Shown: in pieces, positions 43,171 through 50,033 of the stretch | Layout: every line of letters begins with the position of its first letter | Numbering within the stretch: position 1 is the first letter of the stretch | Translations under genes and position numbers: made by a program | Notes under the pieces: model-generated | Told to the model about the DNA's origin: nothing | What the model saw: only the letters and a program-made list of their open reading frames with translations | Database searches by the model: none | Source: Minisyncoccota bacterium | Lineage (GTDB): Bacteria; Patescibacteriota; Minisyncoccia; Minisyncoccales; RBG-13-42-11 | Direction: 5' to 3' | Assembly: GCA_028712445.1 (NCBI GenBank) | Contig: JAQTPY010000001.1 | Span: forward strand, 1-50,033 | Length of the DNA: 50,033 bases

Positions 43171-43644
43171 TCAGGCACATTTGTACTTTATCCCTCTTAT
43201 TTTATAGATTGTTTTGATCGGCGAAGTAACTGAAATTTCATCTCCAACTCTATGCCCCATCAAAGCTTTCCCTACAGGAGACTCGTTGGAAATCCTGCCC
43301 AGATTAGGGTCTGCCTCTAACGATCCAACCAATGTGAATTCGTCAGCCTGACGGTCAACTTCAACCACGACAGTGGCTCCCAAATCAATAATGTCTCTAT
43401 TGCTTTTTGCAGGCGCCTTTATCAGCTCATAATTTTTCAAAATATTTTCTATTTCAACTATTCTTGCCTCAAGAAAACTTATGTCTTCCTGGAAAACAAT
43501 ATATTCAGGATTAAGATCTTCTGATTGTAAAATTTTCGGGGATTCGCCTCTTGTCTTTGCCAATTTTAATTCCTTAAGACCTCTTAATTCTTTTTTTGTC
43601 CTCTCCAACCCTTCTCTGGTTAAGTAGAATTTTTTTTCTTCCAT
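43171..43644 (-). CDS. greA: Transcription elongation factor GreA/GreB
   Basis: 157 residues. The N-terminal coiled coil (residues 1-75, with EKKFYLTREGLERTKKEL) and the C-terminal FKBP-like domain with SPVGKALMGHRVGDEISV identify the family. The acidic residues near the coiled-coil tip (EDLNPEY, QEDISFLEAR) would reach the polymerase secondary channel and stimulate RNA cleavage. A promoter at 43809-43836 gives it a leader of about 155 nt that holds no obvious riboswitch. Confidence 0.94.
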   Translation of the reverse strand: MEEKKFYLTREGLERTKKELRGLKELKLAKTRGESPKILQSEDLNPEYIVFQEDISFLEARIVEIENILKNYELIKAPAKSNRDIIDLGATVVVEVDRQADEFTLVGSLEADPNLGRISNESPVGKALMGHRVGDEISVTSPIKTIYKIRGIKYKCA

Positions 43645-43808
43645 CTTAATGTTTTTCTAACATCTAGTGTTTAATTTTATTGCCATTGCTTTGTTTTCTT
43701 TAGTGGGTTTGAGTTCCTTATATTATATCTTCTCCAATTTCTTCGTCAATGGCTTAAAAAAACTTAATAAAGTGACCTTTTCGCTTTAGAAAGTAAAGTG
43801 TATACATC

Positions 43809-43836
43809 ATACTATTATAATACCTTATCTTGTCAA
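43809..43836 (-). promoter_or_regulatory. greA promoter
   Basis: On the minus strand TTGACA (43831-43836), a 16-nt spacer and TAGTAT (43809-43814) are seen, with an alternative TATAAT nested in the spacer. The predicted start is near 43802. The 43645-43917 gap otherwise holds the terminator of the upstream fusion gene. Confidence 0.6.
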
Positions 43837-43871
43837 GCGAACCTGAAAATAAAATGAACTTTTCTAAAAAA

Positions 43872-43894
43872 CAAAAAAAGACAATAAAATTGTC
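43872..43894 (-). terminator. Intrinsic terminator after the PRTase-Lrp fusion gene
   Basis: On the minus strand GACAAT/ATTGTC (43889-43894 with 43880-43885) has a 3-nt loop and runs into seven U and a further U-rich tract. Confidence 0.7.
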
Positions 43895-43917
43895 AGGAAA
43901 AATAAATTATTGAAATT

Positions 43918-44799
43918 TTAGACAATCGGAGGATTCCAAATTTTGGGAATAACGGGCAACTCTCCGATGTTAACATCTATTCTTTTAACTCCTTCGTTTT
44001 CTCTTATCTCTTTGGAGATGAGTCTTTCGATCTGAGTTGTGTTGGAAGCCACGACATCGATTACAAGATTGTAACTTCCTGAGGTTTTAACTAAGTTATA
44101 AACTAAAGGAGACTTTTCCAGCCTTTCAGCTAAAGAATTTAGCGCCTTTTCTTCTGCCTCGATGCTGATATGGGCGCTAACTGAATTAAAAGTCTCTATT
44201 CTTAAGCCAGCCTGAATCCTCAAGACGCCTTGGGTTATTAATTTTTCTACCCTATTTTTAATTCCAACAGGGCTAAGACCTGTTTTTTTGGCGATCTCGA
44301 CAAATGGTTTTCTGCCGTCCTGGACCAAAGACTTGATTATTTCAAGATCAAGACCGTCTATCTGGTTTAAGCTCCAAGGAGCAAAAACATTATACCCCTC
44401 CACTGAAAAATCAGCCAAGTCAAGACGGTCTCTCAGTGCGGCAAACTTGATATCTTTGATTCCCAACCTATCTTTCTTTTGCCTTATGATTTCCATGACT
44501 TTTTTGTATGCCTTCCCGGTAATAATATCATTTTCAGTTATTAAAACTCTTCTGCCCCTTAACTTCTCTTCTTCTAATCCCTCTCCATCATCATTCATGG
44601 TTGTGAATTCTATCTTTTTGTTATTGAGCCATTGGCAAAGAGCTTCTCCGTAGAAAACTCCTTCATCTCTCAAGCCAATAATACATCCTTTATCTGATCC
44701 AAAATATTGCTCGGCTTTCTTTCCAAGTCCATCAATGAATTTTTTTATAAATTCCTCTCCATAAATTGGCTTATATTTAAAAGGAGTATTTTTCACCAT
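43918..44799 (-). CDS. Phosphoribosyltransferase-like domain fused to an Lrp/AsnC transcription regulator
   Basis: 293 residues. Residues 1-140 look like a PRTase fold: GCIIGLRDEGVFYGEALCQWL is the early binding region, and RRVLITENDIITGKAYKKVM (83-102) matches the PRPP loop, although the usual acidic pair is split (E-N-D). Residues 148-192 form the Lrp helix-turn-helix (IDGLDLEIIKSLVQDGRKPF...VEIAKKTGLS), and 205-282 the RAM ligand domain with SGSYNLVIDVVA. I know of PRTase regulators (PurR with LacI or winged-helix type) but not this Lrp pairing. It could sense a nucleotide or amino-acid derivative. It overlaps the IMPase-family gene by 23 bp. Confidence 0.8.
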   Translation of the reverse strand: MVKNTPFKYKPIYGEEFIKKFIDGLGKKAEQYFGSDKGCIIGLRDEGVFYGEALCQWLNNKKIEFTTMNDDGEGLEEEKLRGRRVLITENDIITGKAYKKVMEIIRQKKDRLGIKDIKFAALRDRLDLADFSVEGYNVFAPWSLNQIDGLDLEIIKSLVQDGRKPFVEIAKKTGLSPVGIKNRVEKLITQGVLRIQAGLRIETFNSVSAHISIEAEEKALNSLAERLEKSPLVYNLVKTSGSYNLVIDVVASNTTQIERLISKEIRENEGVKRIDVNIGELPVIPKIWNPPIV

Positions 44800-45664
44800 A
44801 TTTTTTAATATAATATTTAATTATCTCGTCTCTAAGTTGAGGAGTGGATGTGGCAATCAGTAAATCAACTTTATCGTGCTGTCTTCCTGGAATAAATTCA
44901 TAATCCTTGTATTTTCCATCAATGTCAATTGTTATCACTTCACAGCCGGTATTCTTTGCGATAAGGAAACCCGGATCAATCTCGGATCGAGGCTCGTCAA
45001 ACATAATATAGGCGTCAATCAAGCCCGAGGCCAGATAAGAATAAATGAATGATCCTCCTTGAGGATAAAGCAAAGCTTTAGAATGCAGTTTTTTTAACAA
45101 ATCACTGAATATGTCTAAGAATTTTATTGAGTATTGTGAACTCATTACGTAACTGGCTATCACAAGAGGTTCAGACAGACTCTTTCTTTTCGAAGGAATC
45201 ATTTCTTTGATATTCCCAGTTTTCGTATCCAGAATATAATTTTCCCCCAATGCCGAAATATAAAGTTTTTCGTTCAAAATGTCAGCTACACCGCCGCAAA
45301 TAGGAGTTAATTTCTCATCAAAGAAACTCAAAGCCGTATACCAGTTGTGTTCAAACCCTCTTAAATAAAGGACTGATCCATCAAAGGGATCAATTGAACC
45401 ATAGACTTCAGGATTCTCGCTGGTTTTAATGTCCCGGCCATCCGGCTCAGAAAAAGCATGGATTTTAATCTTATATTTTTTTACCAATTTAGCTAAAATC
45501 TCCTCGCCCACTCTGTCTATCCCTATCTCAACATCTTCCGGCCTGTTTATTATATCTCCTAAAATTTCCCTTCCTCCGTTGGTTAAAGAGATTTTTTTTA
45601 CTTCAGCAATCGCCTCAGTGAGATAATCTACTAGCAAATTTTTTAATATTTTAGGGTCTACCAT
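44777..45664 (-). CDS. Inositol-monophosphatase/FBPase-superfamily phosphatase
   Basis: 295 residues. The metal motif IDPFDGSVLY (residues 91-100) is intact, unlike in the paralogue at 16676. FSEPDG (71-76) takes the place of the GEE motif, and PRSEIDPGFLIAKNTGCEV that of WDxAAGxxIxxEAGG. Candidate substrates are inositol phosphate, fructose-1,6-bisphosphate or histidinol phosphate (the HisN type is in this family). The last is notable beside HisC- and HisB-like genes, but cannot be decided from sequence. The 3' end overlaps the PRTase-Lrp gene by 23 bp. Confidence 0.8.
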   Translation of the reverse strand: MVDPKILKNLLVDYLTEAIAEVKKISLTNGGREILGDIINRPEDVEIGIDRVGEEILAKLVKKYKIKIHAFSEPDGRDIKTSENPEVYGSIDPFDGSVLYLRGFEHNWYTALSFFDEKLTPICGGVADILNEKLYISALGENYILDTKTGNIKEMIPSKRKSLSEPLVIASYVMSSQYSIKFLDIFSDLLKKLHSKALLYPQGGSFIYSYLASGLIDAYIMFDEPRSEIDPGFLIAKNTGCEVITIDIDGKYKDYEFIPGRQHDKVDLLIATSTPQLRDEIIKYYIKKYGEKYSF

Positions 45665-45709
45665 AATTATTGAAAATAATTGGCAATTTTACCAAATAGA
45701 GACAGAAAG

Positions 45710-46771
45710 TCAATCTAAAACCTTGTCCAGGACGGAAATAAGTTTTTCAGTATCTTCCGATGTTCCGATGCTTATCCTTAAGGAAATTTTTCTGTCGGGG
45801 TCTTCTTTCGGCCTGGTTAATATTTTCTCGGCTTTCAGTTTCTCCATTAGTTTGGTTGGATCTGCAAGGCGCAAAAATAAATAGTTGGCCCGGCTTGGGA
45901 AAAACCCCACACCTTTTCCGCGAAGATAAGCTTCCAGCTTAGGCTTGGATATTTCCATTACTTCTTTTGCATAATCTTCCGCGTATCTTTTGTTCTTCAA
46001 AGCTGCTAAAATCGCCACTTTTGCGAACATGTTAACGTCATAAGGGCCCCTTACCTTCAACAGTTCCTGAATATTGTTTTCTCGGGATAAAACATAACCT
46101 GCTCTTGCAGACACTAAACCAAACGCCTTTGCAAAAGTTCTAATGATGTATAAATTACTGTATTTATCTATAAAATCCTTTGCTGTTATTTTGGAAAATT
46201 CAAAATAAGCTTCATCGTGCATAACAGTAATGTCTTTTTCCTGAGCTTTTTTCAGAATCTTTTCTACATCTTCAAGAGAGGTTGGCGACCCTAAAGGATT
46301 ATTGGGATTGCAAAGTATAACAAGCCTGACTTTTTCATCTTCCAGCATTTTTAAAGTTTCTTCTAAAGGAAAACTTCCGTCATCTCCATACCTGGGCTCC
46401 AGTATTTCCGCTCCCTGAATACCGCTTGACTGATAATGCATGGCAAAGGAAGGAAACGGAATTATCACCCTGTCCCCCTCGTCTAGACAGGACCGGCAAA
46501 TAACGTCTATTCCCTGGTCTCCACCGTTTGTCACCATCGCTCTCCCGTTTTTTACCCCCGCATATTCAGCGATTTTCTCTTCAAGATTACCATATTCAGG
46601 ATAAACTTGAATTCTGTCTAAATCGATAAAATCTTTTAAAGCTTTCTTTACCTCAGGGCTGGGACCGGTCGTTCTTTCACTAAAATCTAACAACAAATAA
46701 TCTTTCTCGCTCCTTCCTTCGAGCGGGGGCTTGTAATGTCCCATTTTAGTTACTCTTTTTTTGATAGCCAT
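45710..46771 (-). CDS. Class I/II PLP-dependent aminotransferase, HisC-like
   Basis: About 353 residues from ATG 46771; a TTG at 46804 would add 11 hydrophobic residues with no family support. The PLP lysine sits in RTFAKAFGLVSARAGY, ahead of the phosphate-binding SARAGY. CNPNNPLGSPTS and MHDEAYFEF are the other cofactor motifs. The layout (YPEYGNLEEKIAEY, VTNGGDQGID) is closest to histidinol-phosphate and threonine-phosphate aminotransferases. It might feed 2-oxoacids to IorAB, as HisC enzymes accept aromatic amino acids; this is an inference. It lies upstream of the IMPase gene, 45 nt away. Confidence 0.85.
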   Translation of the reverse strand: MAIKKRVTKMGHYKPPLEGRSEKDYLLLDFSERTTGPSPEVKKALKDFIDLDRIQVYPEYGNLEEKIAEYAGVKNGRAMVTNGGDQGIDVICRSCLDEGDRVIIPFPSFAMHYQSSGIQGAEILEPRYGDDGSFPLEETLKMLEDEKVRLVILCNPNNPLGSPTSLEDVEKILKKAQEKDITVMHDEAYFEFSKITAKDFIDKYSNLYIIRTFAKAFGLVSARAGYVLSRENNIQELLKVRGPYDVNMFAKVAILAALKNKRYAEDYAKEVMEISKPKLEAYLRGKGVGFFPSRANYLFLRLADPTKLMEKLKAEKILTRPKEDPDRKISLRISIGTSEDTEKLISVLDKVLD

Positions 46772-46897
46772 AAAATTCTTAAAGTAATGCCAAAATCCAA
46801 ACAAATCCTTTGCGACATAATATTTTAGTTTAATAATTCAAGATGAAATTATGATTAATTTTTTATCTATTTTTTTCTGCTTTATTTTACAAGATAT

Positions 46898-46925
46898 TTG
46901 ACAATTTATCAAGATTGTTTAGTGT
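46898..46925 (+). promoter_or_regulatory. Candidate promoter of the HisB-like gene
   Basis: TTGACA (46898-46903) is followed after 16 nt by a weak TAGTGT (46920-46925). A TAATAA near 46935 is an alternative -10. The promoter-like -35 is clear but the -10 is not. Confidence 0.45.
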
Positions 46926-46963
46926 GGTGATAGCTAATAACTTTGACAACTTAAGGAGGAGAA

Positions 46964-47572
46964 GTGAAAAACCGTGTAAGTTGCGTTCGGAGAAAAACTG
47001 TTGAAGTGGACATCTTAGTTGAGCTATGTCTTGACGACCCATCAGATCATCAGCTTTCGATAGTTGCGAAAAAAGATGAAGTGGGTTTCGGCCTATCAGC
47101 AATCAATCTATTTGAACATCTGTTCGCTCAGATCTACCACCATGGAAAATTAGGAGGAAAAATATTGGGAGAGGGAGATCTGCCCCATCATCTGATAGAA
47201 GATATTGGCATTTCTTTTGGTCAAGCCTTTAAAGAATCTCTGGGTGACAGAAAAGGAATAAGGCGGTTTGAAAGCATATCTGTTCCTTTCGAGGGAAGTC
47301 TAGCTGAAGTATCAGTCGATCTCAGTGGCCGCGGATACGCGTGCCTTAACTTTCAAGACGCTGACGATAAAACCCTTGCCGGAGTGGCCCAGCATTTCTT
47401 CGAAGGCGTGGCGCTGAATGGAGGATTTAATCTTTACGGAAAGATAATGACAGTAGGGACTCTCCGCAACGACCATCACAAGCTGGAAGCCTTCTGTAAG
47501 GCATTCGGCACCGTACTACACAGAGCTACCAGGATAGTTGACGCAAGCATTCCGAGCACAAAAGGAATATAA
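46964..47572 (+). CDS. HisB-like protein (imidazoleglycerol-phosphate dehydratase family, divergent)
   Basis: 202 residues from GTG 46964, supported by SD AAGGAGGA. The IGPD pattern is clear: EHLFAQIYHHG (51-61) for FDHMLxQxxxHG, HHLIED (75-80), GDRKGIRRF, VDLSGRGY, NDHHKLEAFCKAF (169-181) and the terminal IPSTKG. Changes at key sites are Glu for Asp in FEHL, VPFEGSL for VPMDEAL, and Tyr158 where the LHI His ligand is expected. The double-His metal motifs remain, so a metal site is likely but IGP dehydration is not certain. No other his genes except the HisC-like one are nearby. It has its own promoter and a strong terminator. Confidence 0.75.
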   Translation: MKNRVSCVRRKTVEVDILVELCLDDPSDHQLSIVAKKDEVGFGLSAINLFEHLFAQIYHHGKLGGKILGEGDLPHHLIEDIGISFGQAFKESLGDRKGIRRFESISVPFEGSLAEVSVDLSGRGYACLNFQDADDKTLAGVAQHFFEGVALNGGFNLYGKIMTVGTLRNDHHKLEAFCKAFGTVLHRATRIVDASIPSTKGI

Positions 47573-47577
47573 ATAAC

Positions 47578-47614
47578 AAACGGGCTTTTCGTCTTAGACG
47601 ATCAGCCCGTTTTT
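47578..47614. terminator. Bidirectional terminator between hisB-like and gpsA
   Basis: The outer stem AAACGGGCT/AGCCCGTTT (47578-47586 with 47604-47612) encloses an inner CGTC/GACG hairpin. T7 follows on the plus strand and A's lie on the other side. Confidence 0.88.
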
Positions 47615-48595
47615 TTAGCTTATGATTCTGTTAACACTTTCTTTCGGATCTTTCCCTTCATAAATTACCCTGTACACCTCCTCGATTATCGGTAAATTAA
47701 CGAGATACTTTTTTGACAACTGGTAAACGGCATATGCTGTATGAAACCCCTCGACAGTAACCTTCCTTCTTTTCAGATCAGCCTCCACTTCCGCTATTCC
47801 TTTTTGAGCCAATGATTGGCCCAACTTGTAGTTCCTGCTTGAAGGATGAGCGGAGATTTCCAAATCTCCCCGGCCAGCAGGACCCTCAAAGGTTTCCTTC
47901 CTGGCATTCATTGCATCGCCGAGTAAAGTCATTTCTCTGACGCACTCGTCAATCAGCGCCTTTCTGAGGTTCTGATCCTCCTGTCCATTTTCAGCAAGAC
48001 CTATTCCGATTACCATCACGTTCTTCATTGCTCCAGCAAGCTGAACTCCGAGAAGATCAGTAGAGGGTTTAATGGTCAGCCAATCGGTCTCCAACAATTC
48101 TTTCATCTCTTTTAGAGAAGTTTCGTTGTCGGAGGCAAGGGTTTCTGCAACAGGAATCTTCAAGTGCACTTCTTTGCCATAACCAGCGCCAGTCAGATGA
48201 AGAATGTTAATTTTCGGTAATAGCTCTCGCGCTACCTGAAAAGGGAGAAGGCATGTTTCCTTTTCCATGCCCTTGGAAATCATCAGCAATGAGGAGAACT
48301 TGAACCCAGAAATTTTCTCGCACATTTCCCTTACCGCAAAGGAAGGAACAGCGAGCAACACCACATCCGATCCGTCTGTCTCTGTCAGATCGTTCGTTAT
48401 TAAAACGTCGCTTGGCATAACGATGGCTGAATCAGAATTCGCGACATTCTTTCTTGTCTTGGCCATCTCTTCCACAAGCTCTAAGTTGCGATCCCATATT
48501 ATAACATTGGCCTTGCCATACGTGCTTATAATATATCCTATTCCCCATCCCATCGCTCCCGCTCCCAAAATGCTGACCGTTTTTTTATTTGCCAT
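47615..48595 (-). CDS. gpsA: Glycerol-3-phosphate dehydrogenase [NAD(P)+]
   Basis: 326 residues. The dinucleotide-binding GAGAMGWGIG motif is at residues 12-21, and the catalytic lysine lies in LAGAMKNVMVIGIGL near residue 188. GPAGRGDLEISAHPSSRN follows, where the family usually has GxGDLxxTCxSxxSRN. It produces sn-glycerol-3-phosphate from DHAP for phospholipid synthesis. It has the SD AAAGGAG. The leader has a hairpin at 48624-48647. The gene is a single-cistron unit between terminators. Confidence 0.93.
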   Translation of the reverse strand: MANKKTVSILGAGAMGWGIGYIISTYGKANVIIWDRNLELVEEMAKTRKNVANSDSAIVMPSDVLITNDLTETDGSDVVLLAVPSFAVREMCEKISGFKFSSLLMISKGMEKETCLLPFQVARELLPKINILHLTGAGYGKEVHLKIPVAETLASDNETSLKEMKELLETDWLTIKPSTDLLGVQLAGAMKNVMVIGIGLAENGQEDQNLRKALIDECVREMTLLGDAMNARKETFEGPAGRGDLEISAHPSSRNYKLGQSLAQKGIAEVEADLKRRKVTVEGFHTAYAVYQLSKKYLVNLPIIEEVYRVIYEGKDPKESVNRIIS

Positions 48596-48623
48596 AAAAT
48601 ATACTCTCCTTTAAATAATGATT

Positions 48624-48647
48624 GAAAGAGCTTAATTCTGCTCTTTC
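48624..48647 (-). promoter_or_regulatory. Leader hairpin of gpsA
   Basis: GAAAGAGC/GCTCTTTC (48640-48647 with 48624-48631) has an 8-nt loop about 30 nt upstream of the gpsA start. It has no U-run, so it is probably an mRNA structure rather than an attenuator. A TTGATT-N17-TATATC promoter lies further upstream near 48655-48683. Confidence 0.45.
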
Positions 48648-48691
48648 TAAAATGATATAAAAAACAGGTATTGTCAAATCAAACCGAAAAA

Positions 48692-49666
48692 TCAGACATT
48701 CCTGGTTAAAATCTTTTTTAATTTTCTGATTCCCCGGACTCTTTTTAAAACATATTCTTTAAAATATTTTTTCCCTTTAGAAGAATCCAGACTGTGATAT
48801 TTCACTATTCCCCACCACAACATCACCATTACATTAACCAACGCTCCCCAATAAATTGTTTCCTTATTTAAATTTCTTCCATAGATTTTCCCCATCTTTT
48901 CAAGAATCCTTTCAAACAATCTAAAACTCATTGGTTTCTTTTGAAAAAGATTGCCACCCAAAATTATTCCCAGATCATAATGCAAGCCATCTCTCATGTT
49001 GCAGCCGGCGTATTCGAAATCTATGAGATAAACTTTGCCGTTTTTAGCAAGTCTCAGATTTTCAAAGATTAAATCGTTATGAGTCGAAATCTTTCCTCCA
49101 AAAGAAAGCTTTTTCTTGGCAATTTCCTCGACCGTTTCAATTTGTCTAACATCTTCTTTGGTCAATAGTCCTTCTAAATTATGCTCTTTTGCTTGTCTTT
49201 TATATTTTTCGACTTCATCTCTAAAAACATCATACGGGTTAACAAATCTAACTCCGCTTGAATGAAAAGAATGAAGGGTTCTTATTAAAGATTCTTGCGT
49301 CTTTTGATTTTTCAAATCATTTCCGTCGATGTCTTTACCATCTATATATTCCATGACCATGGTTCCGTCAGGAAAATCAAATCTTTCTGCAGAATTCAGG
49401 ATATTTTTCTTGTTTAGAATATAAACAAAAAATCGAGGAACGACTCCTTTTAGATTTCTATTCCTGGTAATGGCTAAAATATTTTTCCCCTCAAACCCTC
49501 TGTTTACAATGTCTTTTCTTTCCCACGGGAGGCGGACGAAAAACTTTTTTCCTTTGAATTCAACTGTCCAGTTGCGATTGGTCTGACCCCCGGCTCTTTT
49601 GATCTTTAAAGGGCCTTTTCCCCACTCTTTGTCCAATTTTTTAATCAATTCAATATCTTTTTCCAT
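48692..49666 (-). CDS. APH/choline-kinase-like phosphotransferase
   Basis: 324 residues from ATG 49666, preceded by AAAGGAG; a TTG at 49681 is a less likely start because it lies before that site. The kinase catalytic loop ISTHNDLIFENLRL (H-N-D-x4-N) and the metal motif VYLIDFEYAG are near residues 200 and 220. The early GGQTNRNWTV...FFVRLP is the glycine-rich loop. Such kinases phosphorylate choline, ethanolamine, thiamine or sugars; a link to lipid headgroups next to gpsA is plausible but unproven. Confidence 0.82.
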   Translation of the reverse strand: MEKDIELIKKLDKEWGKGPLKIKRAGGQTNRNWTVEFKGKKFFVRLPWERKDIVNRGFEGKNILAITRNRNLKGVVPRFFVYILNKKNILNSAERFDFPDGTMVMEYIDGKDIDGNDLKNQKTQESLIRTLHSFHSSGVRFVNPYDVFRDEVEKYKRQAKEHNLEGLLTKEDVRQIETVEEIAKKKLSFGGKISTHNDLIFENLRLAKNGKVYLIDFEYAGCNMRDGLHYDLGIILGGNLFQKKPMSFRLFERILEKMGKIYGRNLNKETIYWGALVNVMVMLWWGIVKYHSLDSSKGKKYFKEYVLKRVRGIRKLKKILTRNV

Positions 49667-49704
49667 AAACTCCTTTAACAATGATATTTAAGCACAAATT
49701 AAGC

Positions 49705-49733
49705 TTGATTAAAATGGCAAATTGATGTAAAAT
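49705..49733 (+). promoter_or_regulatory. Promoter of tRNA-His-ispH
   Basis: TTGATT (49705-49710), a 17-nt spacer and TAAAAT (49728-49733) predict a start near 49740, 9 nt before the tRNA. Confidence 0.8.
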
Positions 49734-49748
49734 AGTAAACGAATTGAT

Positions 49749-49820
49749 GGCGGCTATGGTGTAATGGCAGCACTAGAACCTGTGGAGTTCTCAGAGGCAG
49801 TTCAAATCTGCTTAGCCGCC
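49749..49820 (+). tRNA. tRNA-His (anticodon GTG)
   Basis: G49749 is the histidine-specific G-1, facing C49820 as C73. The acceptor stem GCGGCTA (49750-49756) pairs with TAGCCGC (49813-49819). The anticodon stem AGAAC/GTTCT encloses loop CTGTGGA with GTG. The T-loop is TTCAAAT. The CCA is not encoded; the bases after C73 run CAC and then the ispH ATG. Confidence 0.93.
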
Positions 49821-49823
49821 CAC

Positions 49824-50033
49824 ATGAAAATATCTTTTGCTAAAAGCATCGGATTCTGTTCCGGAGTAAAAAGGGCCGTATTGATTGCAGAAAATGCTTT
49901 AAAAGAAGGAAAAAAACCTGTCTTTTTTTTAGGAAGTCTGGTTCATAACGAAAGAGTTGTTGGAAAATTCAAAGATAAAGGGATCAGGTTTATAAACAAG
50001 CTTGACGATGTCAAATCAGGCACCGTCATCATC
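49824..50033 (+). CDS. ispH: 4-hydroxy-3-methylbut-2-enyl diphosphate reductase IspH, N-terminal part (3' truncated by window edge)
   Basis: The first 70 residues are visible. FCSGVKRAV carries Cys12, the first [4Fe-4S] ligand, and LVHNE carries His41, both at the same numbers as in E. coli IspH. It makes IPP and DMAPP in the last step of the MEP pathway. The ATG is 3 nt after the tRNA-His, with no Shine-Dalgarno site, so its mRNA is made by processing of the tRNA 3' end or is leaderless. The rest of the protein lies outside the window. Confidence 0.93.
   Translation, partial: MKISFAKSIGFCSGVKRAVLIAENALKEGKKPVFFLGSLVHNERVVGKFKDKGIRFINKLDDVKSGTVII

Noticed and set aside
1-50033. UGA-to-glycine recoding as in Gracilibacteria/Absconditabacteria
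   Set aside because: topA ends at TGA at its normal C-terminus, and conserved genes have no in-frame TGA.

Overview
The window is a low-GC, gene-dense bacterial chromosome segment. It looks like a Candidate Phyla Radiation (Patescibacteria, probably Parcubacteria-like) genome. The grounds are short or overlapping intergenic gaps, core genes of minimal length, few Shine-Dalgarno sites on core genes, half-size or stripped-down proteins (a 6-helix MFS protein, an IorA without its ferredoxin domain, a 92-residue alkyltransferase) and short repeats lodged inside conserved genes. TGA is used as a stop (topA), so I see no sign of UGA recoding. The lineage is an inference from gene content; there is no rRNA here to confirm it.

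Layout. 1-3.4 kb: 3' end of topA, tRNA-Leu(CAA), then on the minus strand tsaC-tsaD-PAP2 phosphatase, preceded by a separate promoter-to-terminator unit of about 350 nt that looks like a structured small RNA or leader-peptide locus. 3.4-7 kb: an archaeal-type GlmU-like enzyme and YvcK on the minus strand, diverging from murA, whose active-site Cys is Asp. 7-13.7 kb: iorAB, glmS and leuS. 13.7-17.9 kb: an accessory-looking stretch with stronger ribosome sites and separate terminators (purB-purE with a catalytically altered PurE, mtnP, and an IMPase-like protein with a degenerate metal motif). 17.9-33.9 kb: minus-strand housekeeping (tatD, a DUF475/TerC-like protein, metG, rsmI, an AI-2E permease, an M16 peptidase, glyS, a surface beta-sandwich protein, recO, ileS, a histidine phosphatase, argS). 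33.98-35.9 kb: the plus-strand translation cluster smpB-ssrA(tmRNA)-infC-rpmI-rplT. 36-43.6 kb: a minus-strand run of a zinc-ribbon protein, an alkyltransferase, a TreT-like glycosyltransferase, Nudix, GNAT, polX, a half-MFS, an LPG-synthase-like flippase, an exported hydrolase and greA. 43.9-49.7 kb: a second accessory-looking stretch with a phosphoribosyltransferase-Lrp/AsnC fusion, an IMPase-family protein, a HisC-like aminotransferase, a divergent HisB-like protein, gpsA and an APH/choline-kinase-like protein. The end holds tRNA-His followed 3 nt later by ispH (cut by the window edge).

How it fits together. Much of the window serves translation: five aminoacyl-tRNA synthetases, t6A synthesis (TsaC/TsaD), RsmI, trans-translation and IF3. 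A second theme is the cell envelope: UDP-GlcNAc supply by GlmS and the GlmU-like enzyme, MurA, the PAP2 phosphatase, YvcK and IspH. The purine- and histidine-type genes occur as isolated, sequence-divergent members without their pathways in view, which suggests salvage or repurposed roles. The strongest candidates for something undescribed are the PRTase-Lrp fusion and its neighbours, the altered PurE and HisB-like proteins, the 3.0-3.4 kb RNA locus, the tmRNA tag ending in Tyr-Val, and the dispersed short repeats that sit in frame inside argS, tatD and polX.
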